From Oscillospiraceae bacterium (GTDB lineage: Bacteria > Bacillota > Clostridia > Saccharofermentanales > Saccharofermentanaceae): a stretch of 64,000 nt of DNA. Made by a program: the position numbers and the translations under genes. Location: assembly GCA_902764825.1 (NCBI GenBank), contig CACWXL010000001.1, positions 434,001 to 498,000 on the forward strand, written 5' to 3'. The notes under the pieces are model-generated. The model saw nothing but the letters and a program-made list of their open reading frames with translations, made no database searches and had not been told where the DNA came from. Shown piece after piece: positions 35,401 through 43,753 of the stretch; position 1 is the stretch's first letter, and every line of letters starts with the position of its first letter.

Positions 35401-35449
35401 CTACAAACAAACTCAAAACTCTTATCCAAAGTGGTCTCGTTCTTACGCT

Positions 35450-35470
35450 TTAATAGTACAGTACCATTAA
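35450..35470. repeat. Short dyad downstream of obg
   Basis: TTAATAGTACAGTACCATTAA is a 21-base palindrome with one mismatched pair, between the obg stop and its terminator. Function unknown; possibly an operator or part of a small RNA. Confidence 0.4.
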
Positions 35471-35481
35471 GGCATCATAAG

Positions 35482-35495
35482 GGAACGTTTGTTAA
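35482..35495 (-). promoter_or_regulatory. Second LexA-like box
   Basis: Minus strand TTAACAAACGTTCC matches CGAACRNRYGTTYC at 11 of 13 positions and shares the 11-mer AACAAACGTTC with the uvrB box. A TATGAT lies just downstream (35474-35479), but no good -35 is seen. Confidence 0.3.
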
Positions 35496-35529
35496 TAATA
35501 TGTGAACAAAGAGCTCCAATTTTGAAATC

Positions 35530-36807
35530 TTAGTCATAATAATCGAATTCGAGATCGCAGACCTTGACGGTATCGCCTTCCTTGACGCCCATTTTCTTGA
35601 GTTCCTCGAAAACGCCCTCGTTCTCAAGTGTTCTCTGGAAGAAGTTCGTCGATTCGGTGTCTCCGAAGTTCGTGGAATTGAAGATCTTGTTGATCCACTT
35701 TCCTGTTACTTCGAAATTGCCGTCCTCGTTGATGATGATCTCATACTTCTTGCCTTCATCAAATGTGTAGACTCTCTCACTGCCGTCAGCAATATCGTGA
35801 AGGACCGTGGGAGGGAGCTTCGATACTGCCTCAGTGATCTTGTCAGCCAGTTCATCGATACCGATACGGCCTGCAGCAGAAATGATGTAAACATCCTCAT
35901 AACCCAGTGCCTTTACCTCGTCAACGAACTTCTGAGCGTCCTCATCCGATACGCCGTCACACTTGTTGCCGACAACGATCTGTGGTCTTGAAGCGAGCTC
36001 AAGGCTGAATTCCTCAAGTTCCTTGTTGATGGTCTTGAAGTCGTCCATCGGATCCCTGCCGTCAGTACCTGAGAGATCCACGACATGGACAAGGAGCCTT
36101 GTTCTCTCGATATGTCTTAAGAAGTCGTGGCCTAAGCCTGCGCCCTCGTGTGCATTCTCGATGATGCCCGGAATGTCTGCAATTACATATGAGAAATCGT
36201 CCTTGGATACTACGCCCAAAACGGGTTCCAAAGTCGTGAACGGATAGTCCGCGATCTTCGGCTTGGCTCTTGTAAGAACTGAGAGGAGTGTTGATTTTCC
36301 GGCATTAGGGAAGCCTACGAGACCGACATCTGCGATGAGCTTTAATTCGATCGCGAGCTCTCTTTCCTCACCGTGAGATCCCGGTGTCGCAAACTGCGGA
36401 GCCTGTCTGATGGAATTGGCATAGTGCATGTTGCCAAGGCCGCCCTTGCCGCCTCTGGCAACTATGATCTCCTGTCCGGCTTCCGTAAGATCAGCAATGA
36501 TCTCGCCGGATTCGACGTCTTTTACGACAGTGCCGACGGGAACACCGATGATGAGGTCCTCACCGCGCTTGCCGTACATCTTTTTGCTCATGCCCTTTGC
36601 ACCGTTCTGCGCAATGAACTTGTGCTTGAATCTGAAGTTCTGAAGGCTCGTCAGATTCGGTGCGGCCTGCAAAACAACATTTCCGCCGTCGCCGCCGTCA
36701 CCACCGTCGGGTCCGCCGTTGGTAATGTACTTCTCGGTATGGAAGCTGAGGCAGCCGTTACCGCCGTCTCCCGCTTTAACATAAATCTTAGAGTGATCTA
36801 TAAACAT
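35530..36807 (-). CDS. obg: Obg/CgtA GTPase
   Basis: 425 residues. The N-terminal Obg fold is glycine-rich (VKAGDGGNGCLSFH, GGPDGGDGGDGGNV). The GTPase domain has G1 GFPNAGKSTLLS, DYPFTTLEP, DIPGIIENAHEGAGLG and NKCD. A C-terminal OCT domain (about 345-425) is typical of Firmicutes. It acts in late 50S ribosome assembly and stress signalling and can bind ppGpp. It ends the operon rplU-prp-rpmA-obg, the conserved order. GGAGAAT precedes the ATG. Confidence 0.97.
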   Translation of the reverse strand: MFIDHSKIYVKAGDGGNGCLSFHTEKYITNGGPDGGDGGDGGNVVLQAAPNLTSLQNFRFKHKFIAQNGAKGMSKKMYGKRGEDLIIGVPVGTVVKDVESGEIIADLTEAGQEIIVARGGKGGLGNMHYANSIRQAPQFATPGSHGEERELAIELKLIADVGLVGFPNAGKSTLLSVLTRAKPKIADYPFTTLEPVLGVVSKDDFSYVIADIPGIIENAHEGAGLGHDFLRHIERTRLLVHVVDLSGTDGRDPMDDFKTINKELEEFSLELASRPQIVVGNKCDGVSDEDAQKFVDEVKALGYEDVYIISAAGRIGIDELADKITEAVSKLPPTVLHDIADGSERVYTFDEGKKYEIIINEDGNFEVTGKWINKIFNSTNFGDTESTNFFQRTLENEGVFEELKKMGVKEGDTVKVCDLEFDYYD

Positions 36808-36889
36808 CTGATTCTCCTAAATACAAGAGCAGCCCGATCGCAATAATGCGACAGACTGCTCCTCTTGGTTTCTTCTGAAATACCTAAAA

Positions 36890-37171
36890 TTAGGCTACAG
36901 GATAAACGCTAACCTGCTTCTTATCCTTGCCCATACGCTCATACTTGACTGTACCGTCAATCAAAGCGAAAAGTGTATCATCGGATCCGATACCGACGTT
37001 TGTGCCGGGATGGATCTTTGTGCCACGCTGTCTAACAAGGATATTGCCGGCCAGAACTGACTGTCCGTCACCTTTCTTCGCTCCTAATCTCTTGGACTGG
37101 GACTCACGGCCGTTCTTGGTGGAACCCATTCCCTTCTTATGTGCGAAGAGCTGTAAATTAAACTTAATCAT
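36890..37171 (-). CDS. rpmA: Ribosomal protein L27 with cleavable N-terminal extension
   Basis: 93 residues. The N-terminus [19 protein letters not shown] has the Firmicutes extension removed by Prp; in Staphylococcus aureus the cut falls between Phe9 and Ala10, equivalent to F9/A10 here. The exposed residues then reach the peptidyl-transferase centre. The rest is canonical ([36 protein letters not shown]). The processing protease is encoded directly upstream, 2 bases away. Confidence 0.97.
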   Translation of the reverse strand: MIKFNLQLFAHKKGMGSTKNGRESQSKRLGAKKGDGQSVLAGNILVRQRGTKIHPGTNVGIGSDDTLFALIDGTVKYERMGKDKKQVSVYPVA

Positions 37172-37173
37172 AA

Positions 37174-37545
37174 TTACACCTCCGGTGTTCTTGAATGAAT
37201 TATCTCTACGTACTTCTTCTTACTGTCGTTATAATCTCTTGCTATCCCGATAAGACCTAATTCACAAGTCCTCATTATTACCTGAGCCCTGTCCTTTGTC
37301 TCATCGCTCCCTATATCGGGAACCGTTATCCTCAAATTAACGTCTTCTTCGCCCTCATTGCTGATACGGAAGAAAGATTCGCTGTCATAACCGCAAATAT
37401 CTTCCAGGGCGCTCGCAGCAGTAAACAAAAGTGTTGAAACTGCGCTGCAGATTATGTCTCTGCCGAATTCATCGTAGCCTGCATGCCCGTTGGCATAAAT
37501 AGCACAGATACGAGAATCTTCCCTATTGACGATAACGGAAATCAT
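37174..37545 (-). CDS. prp: Ribosomal-processing cysteine protease Prp
   Basis: 123 residues, usual length. The catalytic His and Cys lie in [20 protein letters not shown] (H21 and C33, about 12 residues apart as in the family). Prp removes the N-terminal extension of L27 before its assembly into the ribosome. Its location between rplU and rpmA is the conserved arrangement, and the matching extension in L27 confirms the pair. Confidence 0.94.
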   Translation of the reverse strand: MISVIVNREDSRICAIYANGHAGYDEFGRDIICSAVSTLLFTAASALEDICGYDSESFFRISNEGEEDVNLRITVPDIGSDETKDRAQVIMRTCELGLIGIARDYNDSKKKYVEIIHSRTPEV

Positions 37546-37563
37546 AAAGCCTTAAGCCCTGAC

Positions 37564-37866
37564 TTACGCGTTGATAGCCTTGATAAGTACACGTGTGTAA
37601 GGCTGTCTGTGGCCATTCTTTCTTCTGTAGCCCTTCTTAGCCTTGTACTTAGAGACGATAACCTTCTTGTTTCTTCCCTGCTTAACGATCTCACCCGTTA
37701 CTGTAGCCTTAACATCACCGGCTACGATACCGTTGTCATCAGATACTGCAAGTACTTCATCGAAAGTAACCTGGCTGCCAGCCTCACCTTCAAGCTTCTC
37801 AACGAAGATCTCATCGTCAACAGAAACCTTGTACTGCTTGCCGCCTGTCTTAATTACTGCGTACAT
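37564..37866 (-). CDS. rplU: Ribosomal protein L21
   Basis: 100 residues from ATG 37866: [59 protein letters not shown]. The reading frame extends upstream to 37983, but GGAGG stands seven bases before ATG 37866 and all L21 proteins start here. First gene of the rplU-prp-rpmA-obg operon, behind a roughly 92-base leader and a clear sigma-A promoter. Confidence 0.96.
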   Translation of the reverse strand: MYAVIKTGGKQYKVSVDDEIFVEKLEGEAGSQVTFDEVLAVSDDNGIVAGDVKATVTGEIVKQGRNKKVIVSKYKAKKGYRRKNGHRQPYTRVLIKAINA

Positions 37867-37958
37867 ATTCGTTCCTCCTGTTCTTCCAGTCTCGCTGCAT
37901 AAAACCAAGGCATCGCTATAAAAAAGCGCATTTAAAAAAGCCCGTCGCATGCGGTCAC
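37867..37958 (-). ncRNA. Untranslated leader of the L21 operon (candidate L21 leader RNA)
   Basis: The interval from the predicted transcription start (about 37958) to the L21 ATG is about 92 bases. It contains short inverted repeats (e.g. CGCT/AGCG around a U-rich loop). Firmicutes often carry an autoregulatory L21 leader here, but I could not fold or match it to the consensus. Confidence 0.35.
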
Positions 37959-37964
37959 CCGCGT

Positions 37965-37994
37965 ATAATACACCGAAGGGCAAGTCAAAGTCAA
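37965..37994 (-). promoter_or_regulatory. Promoter of the rplU operon
   Basis: TTGACT (37989-37994), an 18-base spacer and TATTAT (37965-37970) on the minus strand. Confidence 0.6.
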
Positions 37995-38036
37995 CAATTA
38001 TTTTATATAAGGAGAAGTTTTCCGATTAATCTAAGG

Positions 38037-39596
38037 TCAGCCGGCCAGGAATACGATTATTCCTGCGATGATCCCGAAAACAAGCCCCGACACCTCATAA
38101 TAGTCAGAGATGCGCTTGATCGGTATGGCGCAGACGCACGGCAGGACGCTGATCCCGACGCCGACCGCGGAATAAACGGCAAGTTCCTTATTTCCCTGCA
38201 TCAAGCCGATGACCAGAAGGACAGCGGAAGGCACGAGCGACTCGATAAAGTAAGCAGGGCTCGCAAAATATGCCGTTCTTCCCTGGCCTGAAGCCTTTGA
38301 TTTCTTGTCAGACAGGATCAGGGCAACGGCAGAAAGACTCATTACGATAAAGACAATAAGAGCATTTACCCAGTTGGTGCTGTTGCTGAAGGCCTTCTCG
38401 ATATTCGTAACATTTAACGCCGTGCCCGTTATCACCATGATCTCGACAATGCCGATAAAGATCGACGCGAGGAAGATCGGGAAGCCGTCATCTTTCCTGG
38501 AATACTTGAACTTATTGCTCAGAAGGAGCTTTAACTGGGCAAGTGCCATAAGCGCGATTATAAGGACCGGCGCATAGAGGGCCACATATTTCGCATACAT
38601 CTTAACCTGGGGAATGAAGGTCAGAACGATCCCCGTAAGAGCGAGCCACCCAGAAAGGCCGAGGAAGATTATGGCTCCAAGGCTGTCACGGCCCTTAAGC
38701 TCTTTCCTGGCTTTCTCCGGAACTGCGACAGGTACCATGAACAGGAACAGCGCAAGGGATGCGACAGACAGGAATACCGCGATCGTCAGGATCATCTGTC
38801 TTACGGCGATCCTTGAAGATGCAAAGCCCTTTCCGAAGGTCGTTCCGAGATACTGCGAGAGCTCATTCTGGAAATTGACCGACGATATAAGGCCTGAAGT
38901 GCCGATATCCGTGGAATAGAGCGAGAGATATCTCTTCTGGTTAGGCGACACGTAGACTTTGGAAGAGAATACCTTTCCTCTCTTTGTGGGATGTCCGTAC
39001 ATCGTGTCGACACCTGAGATCTTCTCGAAGATCATCTGCGCACCCGTAAGGTCATTTGAGGTCTTTGCTTTGCTGTCAAAGCCGAAGATCGCACATGGAA
39101 CATCCGGATTGTCTTCCGTATATTTTGCGAGCGAAGCGTTGCCGGGATATTCAGGTGAGATCAGGACATAGCCTTCGATATTCTCAGCGCCTGAGGAGAT
39201 AAGGTCGTCCATGATCTTAAAGGCATCCTTGCCGACGGCGCAGACCACTACTTCTTCCTTCGTGTATCCCTTGGGGAGCTCATAGATATAGCTCTGATCG
39301 TCAAGCATCTTTCCCGGGTCGATTATCTCGTAGCCGAATTCGGAAGCCGCAAGGCTGTTCCTTAAGGACACTTCAGGGATCGTCGACCCGTCGTTATAGA
39401 TCAGGAGGGTCCTCTTCGTATCCTTTGTCCCGATGAAGGTGATAAGGTACAAAACAAATAAAGTTACTGCCATGACAAAAGCCAGCAGCAGCGCATACCA
39501 CGCCATCTTCGGGATCTTCAGAGGCCTGAGCTTTCTGAATCCGTATTGAGGCGCGATCTTATTCTCTGTAGGTTTTGTAATTGAAGTCTTCTTCAT
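38037..39596 (-). CDS. Multi-pass membrane protein with extracytoplasmic N-terminal domain, unknown
   Basis: 519 residues, family not recognised. One transmembrane helix lies at about 33-54. An extracytoplasmic alpha/beta domain follows at about 60-260 (TLLIYNDGSTIPE, VVCAVGKDAFKIMDDLI, YVLISPEYPG, VPCAIFGF); the pattern weakly recalls alpha/beta-hydrolase proteins, but no catalytic Ser motif is clear. About eight more transmembrane helices run from 265 to the end. It starts 6 bases after the murC stop, so a link to cell-wall precursor or envelope function is plausible. The rplU promoter lies just downstream. Confidence 0.75.
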   Translation of the reverse strand: MKKTSITKPTENKIAPQYGFRKLRPLKIPKMAWYALLLAFVMAVTLFVLYLITFIGTKDTKRTLLIYNDGSTIPEVSLRNSLAASEFGYEIIDPGKMLDDQSYIYELPKGYTKEEVVVCAVGKDAFKIMDDLISSGAENIEGYVLISPEYPGNASLAKYTEDNPDVPCAIFGFDSKAKTSNDLTGAQMIFEKISGVDTMYGHPTKRGKVFSSKVYVSPNQKRYLSLYSTDIGTSGLISSVNFQNELSQYLGTTFGKGFASSRIAVRQMILTIAVFLSVASLALFLFMVPVAVPEKARKELKGRDSLGAIIFLGLSGWLALTGIVLTFIPQVKMYAKYVALYAPVLIIALMALAQLKLLLSNKFKYSRKDDGFPIFLASIFIGIVEIMVITGTALNVTNIEKAFSNSTNWVNALIVFIVMSLSAVALILSDKKSKASGQGRTAYFASPAYFIESLVPSAVLLVIGLMQGNKELAVYSAVGVGISVLPCVCAIPIKRISDYYEVSGLVFGIIAGIIVFLAG

Positions 39597-39602
39597 CTTG
39601 GC

Positions 39603-41051
39603 TTAAGGGCAGAGCTCGTCTCCTAATGTCCTGATGTCTTCAGGTCCCAGGATAAGGATTATATCACCGGGACGGATAAGCTCGTCGATCCTCTTCTTAA
39701 GGTCTTCCCTGTTTTCGAAGAACTCGGCATCGCCCCCGCGCTTATTGATCTCATCCGCGATCATCCTGCTCGACATGCCGAGAGTATCGCTCTCCCTGTC
39801 GGAGAAGATCTCTGCGAACAAAACCTTTTTGCAAGGCAGAAGGCTTGTTACGTAATCTTCGAACAGGAGCTTGGTCCTGTTAAATGTCAAGGGCTGGAAA
39901 ACAACGAGGATATCGTTGTGCGGCATGTTGGAAGCCGCTTCGATCGTAGCCATGGCAGCCGTCGGGTGATGAGCGTAGTCGACTACGACGTCACAGCCCT
40001 TATACTTGCCCTTTACGGTATATCTTCCGTCAGCGCCTCCGAAACTTAACAGCGCGCTCTTTATCGCATCGGACGATGCTCCGTTAAGATATGCTGCAGC
40101 TGCTGCATTTAAGGCATTTGCGATATTGTGGCGTCCCGGAATGTTGAGCTTTACGCTGATCCTCTCCTTGCCGTATATAACGATATCGAATGAAGGAAGT
40201 CCTTCCTCGAAGACGATATTATCCGCATAGAAATCAGCCTGCCTTCCGGTCATTGCGCAGATCTTATCGTCAGATGCGCACGTTACGATCTTCGGGAATG
40301 TCCTTCCGGTCTTACCGAAATATTCCTTCGCTTCGACAAGCGCACACGCAATATTCTTATCGTGGCCTGATACGACAACATATCCGTCGTCGTCAACGAG
40401 CCTTATGAAGCGCGCGAAAACATCGATCACATCATCAATCGTCGGATAGCAGTCTACGTGATCGTGATCGATATTGGTGATAACAGCCGTTGTTGATGAG
40501 AAATTCAGGAACGACCTGTTGAACTCACAGGCTTCAGATACCAGAAGGTCCTTTGAACCGGCTCTTACGGTACCGTTGAAGATATCAAGGTCAGCACCCA
40601 AATGGACCGTAGGATCCAGGCCTGCATCTATCATCATGAGCGATATCATCGATGTCGTTGTCGTCTTTCCGTGCGTTCCGGATACATTGATGACGTTCTT
40701 GAAGCTCCTTGTAAAAGCGCCCAGAAATTCAGCCCTGTCAAAGATCTGAAGGTTGAGCTCGGTTGCTCTTCTTACCTCTTCATTATGGGGAAGGATGGCA
40801 GCGGTCTTAACGAGATAATCAGGCTTAAAATCGTCGATATTTGCAGCTATCTGGCTGTTATAGACCGTGATCCCCTGCTCTTTGAGGATCTCTGTCCTCT
40901 CAGACGGATGGTTGTCAGAGCCTCCGACAACGAATCCCGCATGCTTGGCAAGTCTTGCAAGTCCGTTCATGGAGATGCCGCCTATTCCGATAAAATAGAT
41001 CCTGGCACCCTTCTGAATATCATTTAACGTGAAACACTTAGGTTCTAACAT
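39603..41051 (-). CDS. murC: UDP-N-acetylmuramate--L-alanine ligase
   Basis: 482 residues. The Mur ligase family order is complete: N-terminal Rossmann domain IYFIGIGGISMNGLARL, ATP loop NVSGTHGKTTTTSMISL, DHDHVDC, GRHNIANALNAAAA, DYAHHPTA and LVVFQPLTFNRTKLL. HNI..N and HHP mark MurC. It adds the first amino acid, L-alanine, to the peptidoglycan stem peptide in the cytoplasm. Its murein-operon partners are absent here; it is 49 bases from ybaK. Confidence 0.96.
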   Translation of the reverse strand: MLEPKCFTLNDIQKGARIYFIGIGGISMNGLARLAKHAGFVVGGSDNHPSERTEILKEQGITVYNSQIAANIDDFKPDYLVKTAAILPHNEEVRRATELNLQIFDRAEFLGAFTRSFKNVINVSGTHGKTTTTSMISLMMIDAGLDPTVHLGADLDIFNGTVRAGSKDLLVSEACEFNRSFLNFSSTTAVITNIDHDHVDCYPTIDDVIDVFARFIRLVDDDGYVVVSGHDKNIACALVEAKEYFGKTGRTFPKIVTCASDDKICAMTGRQADFYADNIVFEEGLPSFDIVIYGKERISVKLNIPGRHNIANALNAAAAAYLNGASSDAIKSALLSFGGADGRYTVKGKYKGCDVVVDYAHHPTAAMATIEAASNMPHNDILVVFQPLTFNRTKLLFEDYVTSLLPCKKVLFAEIFSDRESDTLGMSSRMIADEINKRGGDAEFFENREDLKKRIDELIRPGDIILILGPEDIRTLGDELCP

Positions 41052-41100
41052 CAGTTATCACTTCCCGTTTTGGCTTTATTTTCCCAGTAATTCTATCATT

Positions 41101-41586
41101 TCAGGAGCGCATAGCAAAATCGCCTACTACGGCATTGGTGAAGGAAATGAGGTCTGAAGCCTTGAGCCTTAACTGCACTCCCCTCTGCCCTGCGCTGACG
41201 CAGATATCGTCAAGGAGCTCTGCCATCTCATCGATGAAGGTCCTGTACTGCTTCTTCATGCCGATCGGCGAGCACCCGCCTCTGATATATCCCGTGACGT
41301 TCAGAAGGTCTTTTACGTGGATCATGTTGACGCTCTTGCATCCTGCAAGCTTTGCAGCCTTCTTAAGATCGATCTCGTCATCAACGCTTATACAGAAGAC
41401 AAGGTATTCACCCTTGTCCGACACTGCCGTCAGTGTCTTGAAAACTTCCTCATAGGGGATCCCAAGGTATTCTGCGACGTGATGGCCGTCTAAGTCATTC
41501 TCGTCGTATTCGTATTCTTCGTACGTATAAGGTACTCCCGCCTTATCGAGGATCCTCATCGCATTTGTCTTTTTAAACTGAGCCAT
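41101..41586 (-). CDS. ybaK: YbaK/EbsC-type aminoacyl-tRNA deacylase
   Basis: 161 residues from ATG 41586, which has AAGGAG six bases upstream; the frame extends to 41637 but without a ribosome site. INS-superfamily editing domain: TNAMRILDKAGVPYTYEEYE, VFKTLTAV, FCISVDDEIDLKKAAKLAG and YIRGGCSPIGMKKQ (the conserved GGxSPxG motif). YbaK hydrolyses Cys-tRNA(Pro) and related mischarged tRNAs. Its promoter overlaps that of the divergent VOC gene. Confidence 0.93.
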   Translation of the reverse strand: MAQFKKTNAMRILDKAGVPYTYEEYEYDENDLDGHHVAEYLGIPYEEVFKTLTAVSDKGEYLVFCISVDDEIDLKKAAKLAGCKSVNMIHVKDLLNVTGYIRGGCSPIGMKKQYRTFIDEMAELLDDICVSAGQRGVQLRLKASDLISFTNAVVGDFAMRS

Positions 41587-41615
41587 AGTGCTCTCCTTAT
41601 ACATTGTTCCCGCAT

Positions 41616-41644
41616 ATTCTATCCTTGTTGCCAACACGATTCAA
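41616..41644 (-). promoter_or_regulatory. ybaK promoter
   Basis: TTGAAT (41639-41644), a 17-base spacer and TAGAAT (41616-41621) on the minus strand. Confidence 0.55.
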
Positions 41645-41655
41645 ATTGGTAGAAT
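41628..41655 (+). promoter_or_regulatory. Promoter of the VOC gene, overlapping the ybaK promoter
   Basis: TTGCCA (41628-41633), a 16-base spacer and TAGAAT (41650-41655). Each -35 lies within the spacer of the opposite promoter. Confidence 0.55.
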
Positions 41656-41684
41656 AGACATATTGTATCTTCGAGGAGAATTTT

Positions 41685-42527
41685 ATGCTTAATAAAGAAT
41701 ACCCCCTGCACGACATGAACGTTGTTTTCGACATGATCGAGAGCGCCATTGCCAAAGGCGGCACGCACGACAAGGCATTAGAGGAGATGAACCTCCTCAT
41801 GCACCTTTACGCAGGGCTCCCGGCTGAAGGCGTCGAGGAAGGCATGATGTTCATTCACGGCAGAGCGTGCGAGATCCCGGCTACGTCCGACATCATCCCC
41901 CTTCACGTAAGGCTCATGAACCTCCTCGAATACCTCGAAAAGGTCGAATACTTGGCTGACATTCCCGCCACGCTCTCTCCTGAGGAGATCACAAAGCGTT
42001 CTGACATCATGAATTCTCTCGATGAACACGAGAAATTCTTCGGCACACCGCTTCTCGGATATCAGTTCAACATGGGGACTTCAGCTCCCGTCAAGGCCGA
42101 AGAAGGCGAAGAAGAAGGTTCCGGCAGGCTCCTTCTCATGAACAGCCAGGCTGCAGTCTTTGCCTGCGAAGACATCTATAAAACAGCACTTTTCTATGAA
42201 GACAAGCTGGGCTTCAAGGCCGCTCACTTGGACGATGAGGCCATGCCCCACATAAAGCTCGTAAGAGATAACATCGCGATCGTTCTCGTAAAGGGTACGG
42301 GCGACATCACAAAGCCCGCAAGGAACTTCGGCATCAAGTATGACATGTATATCTACTGCTCAGAGCCTTTCCTGCTCCACAACGAGGTTGCCGGTAACGG
42401 CATTAAGATCGTCGAAGACCTCCCTGAGGCAAAGGCCGCTCAGGACATGACCACCAACAGGCAGTTTGTTTTCGAGGATGTCGACGGAAGGCACATCTGC
42501 GTGTCGCAGTATATCGAGAGCAAATAA
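41685..42527 (+). CDS. Two-domain protein with C-terminal VOC (glyoxalase-like) domain
   Basis: 280 residues. The N-terminal half (1-115) is acidic and helical (DKALEEMNLLMHLYAGLPAE, PLHVRLMNLLEYLEKVEYLA) and not recognised. An acidic linker (EEGEEEGSG) follows. The C-terminal domain (about 150-278) has the vicinal-oxygen-chelate pattern: AVFACEDIYKTALFYEDKLG, FKAAHLDDEAMPHIKLVRDN, MYIYCSEPFLLHNEVAGNGI, RQFVFEDVDGRHICVSQYI. Such domains bind a metal and may be enzymes or resistance and binding proteins; the usual metal ligands cannot all be assigned here. GAGGAG lies before the ATG. One of the few plus-strand genes, transcribed alone. Confidence 0.75.
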   Translation: MLNKEYPLHDMNVVFDMIESAIAKGGTHDKALEEMNLLMHLYAGLPAEGVEEGMMFIHGRACEIPATSDIIPLHVRLMNLLEYLEKVEYLADIPATLSPEEITKRSDIMNSLDEHEKFFGTPLLGYQFNMGTSAPVKAEEGEEEGSGRLLLMNSQAAVFACEDIYKTALFYEDKLGFKAAHLDDEAMPHIKLVRDNIAIVLVKGTGDITKPARNFGIKYDMYIYCSEPFLLHNEVAGNGIKIVEDLPEAKAAQDMTTNRQFVFEDVDGRHICVSQYIESK

Positions 42528-42555
42528 AGTTTCCGCCTGAAATCTGCAAGACTCC

Positions 42556-42592
42556 AAATCGTACGTTTTTGACCCCGAAAAGAGTACGATTT
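42556..42592. repeat. Short inverted/direct repeat after the VOC gene
   Basis: AAATCGTAC (42556-42564) and GTACGATTT (42584-42592) form a 9-base inverted repeat with a 19-base loop. GTACGTTTTTGACCC and GTACGATTTTGCCC also read as near-direct repeats. Function unknown; it resembles a small intergenic repeat element. Confidence 0.35.
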
Positions 42593-42640
42593 TGCCCTTT
42601 GCTCTTTTCGCGCCCGGCATATTGATCCTTCAAAAGCAAA

Positions 42641-42670
42641 AGGCCCGCCACTTCAAAAGTGACAGGCCCT
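42641..42670. terminator. Bidirectional terminator between the VOC and DUF4097 genes
   Basis: AGGCCCGCCACTT / AAGTGACAGGCCCT stem with a short loop, followed by TTTTTATGTTTTTT on the plus strand and by TTTTGCTTTT on the minus strand, so it can serve both convergent genes. Confidence 0.8.
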
Positions 42671-42688
42671 TTTTATGTTTTTTCGCTA

Positions 42689-43753
42689 TTAGATCTTGTG
42701 GAATTCCACATCGCCGGACGAGCAATTGATCTGCATGTCATTGGTACCGTTGCCGCTAATGTAATCCTTGCCTTCTTTCGTGAAAGGAAGCTCGTAGCTG
42801 AAGTCTCCGCTGGAGACCTTTACGTGAACAGTAATGTCGGAATCTTCCGGAAGGCTTACGTCGATTCCGCCGGAGCTGCAGTTGATCTTGGAAGTTGCAG
42901 GCGCCTTATCGAGGCTGATCGTGGAATGGCCGCTTGAAGCCTTTGTATAAAGGTTCTTTACTTCATCAGCATCAAGAACGATCGGGCCGGAGCTTACTTC
43001 AATGTTAAGATCATCGACTGTTCCCATTTCAGCCTTTACTCCGCCCGAAGAAGAGTGGATCCTGGCATTGCCTACGTTACCTGTCTGGTACACTTCGATC
43101 TTGCCTGAAGACGAATCAATATCGAATGTTTTGCAGTCGCCGTTCTGTGTGAGAACGAGATTTCCTGAAGAAAGCTTTAACTTAATGGAATCGGTATTTC
43201 CCGTCTGAACAAGATCCACATTGCCTGAAGAAGACTTATGTTCAATGGTCTTGGCTGAACAAGCGATCCTTGTATTGCCGGATGAAGCATGAGAATTAAG
43301 TGAATCCGTCGTAAAGCTGTCTAAAACAATGTTTCCGGAAGAAACGTTGATGATGAACTCGTCAAGATCCTGTGCTTCGGGGATGGTGACCTCGAGGCTC
43401 TTCTCGATACCGTTGAAAGTGAGCATGTCCTTTGATGCACAGTATCTTATATAAAGAGTGTTGCCGTCTACCCATGTATGAACCTGATGGTCCTTGTCGA
43501 TGTCCTTGTTTACGGTTTCCTCAACTTTAACCGAATCAGTAGCTGTTCCCTTGACTGTTACGTTGCCTGAAGCATAGTCGAGGTTGATCTTTGTGATCTT
43601 ATCATCGATCTCGCGGTCGCCTGCTTCGTATTTGTCTGCGTTATCGTACTTATAGTTCATAAAATTGATATTTCCGAATGAACATCCTGTGAGGCAGACT
43701 GCTGCGGGTACGATAAGAGCCATTGCTCCTGCTGCTAATTTACTTGTTTTCAT
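42689..43753 (-). CDS. DUF4097-family beta-repeat lipoprotein
   Basis: 354 residues. N-terminal lipoprotein signal with lipobox VCLTGC (about residue 24). The mature part is a run of about 10 beta-helix-like repeats of about 20 residues marked by (S)SSGN / SSGG / SSGK. This is the DUF4097 putative-adhesin pattern. Such proteins typically end sigma/anti-sigma operons and sit on the outer face of the membrane; their function is unclear. The start overlaps the anti-sigma gene by 14 bases, and GGGAGG precedes the ATG. It ends the operon before a terminator. Confidence 0.88.
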   Translation of the reverse strand: MKTSKLAAGAMALIVPAAVCLTGCSFGNINFMNYKYDNADKYEAGDREIDDKITKINLDYASGNVTVKGTATDSVKVEETVNKDIDKDHQVHTWVDGNTLYIRYCASKDMLTFNGIEKSLEVTIPEAQDLDEFIINVSSGNIVLDSFTTDSLNSHASSGNTRIACSAKTIEHKSSSGNVDLVQTGNTDSIKLKLSSGNLVLTQNGDCKTFDIDSSSGKIEVYQTGNVGNARIHSSSGGVKAEMGTVDDLNIEVSSGPIVLDADEVKNLYTKASSGHSTISLDKAPATSKINCSSGGIDVSLPEDSDITVHVKVSSGDFSYELPFTKEGKDYISGNGTNDMQINCSSGDVEFHKI

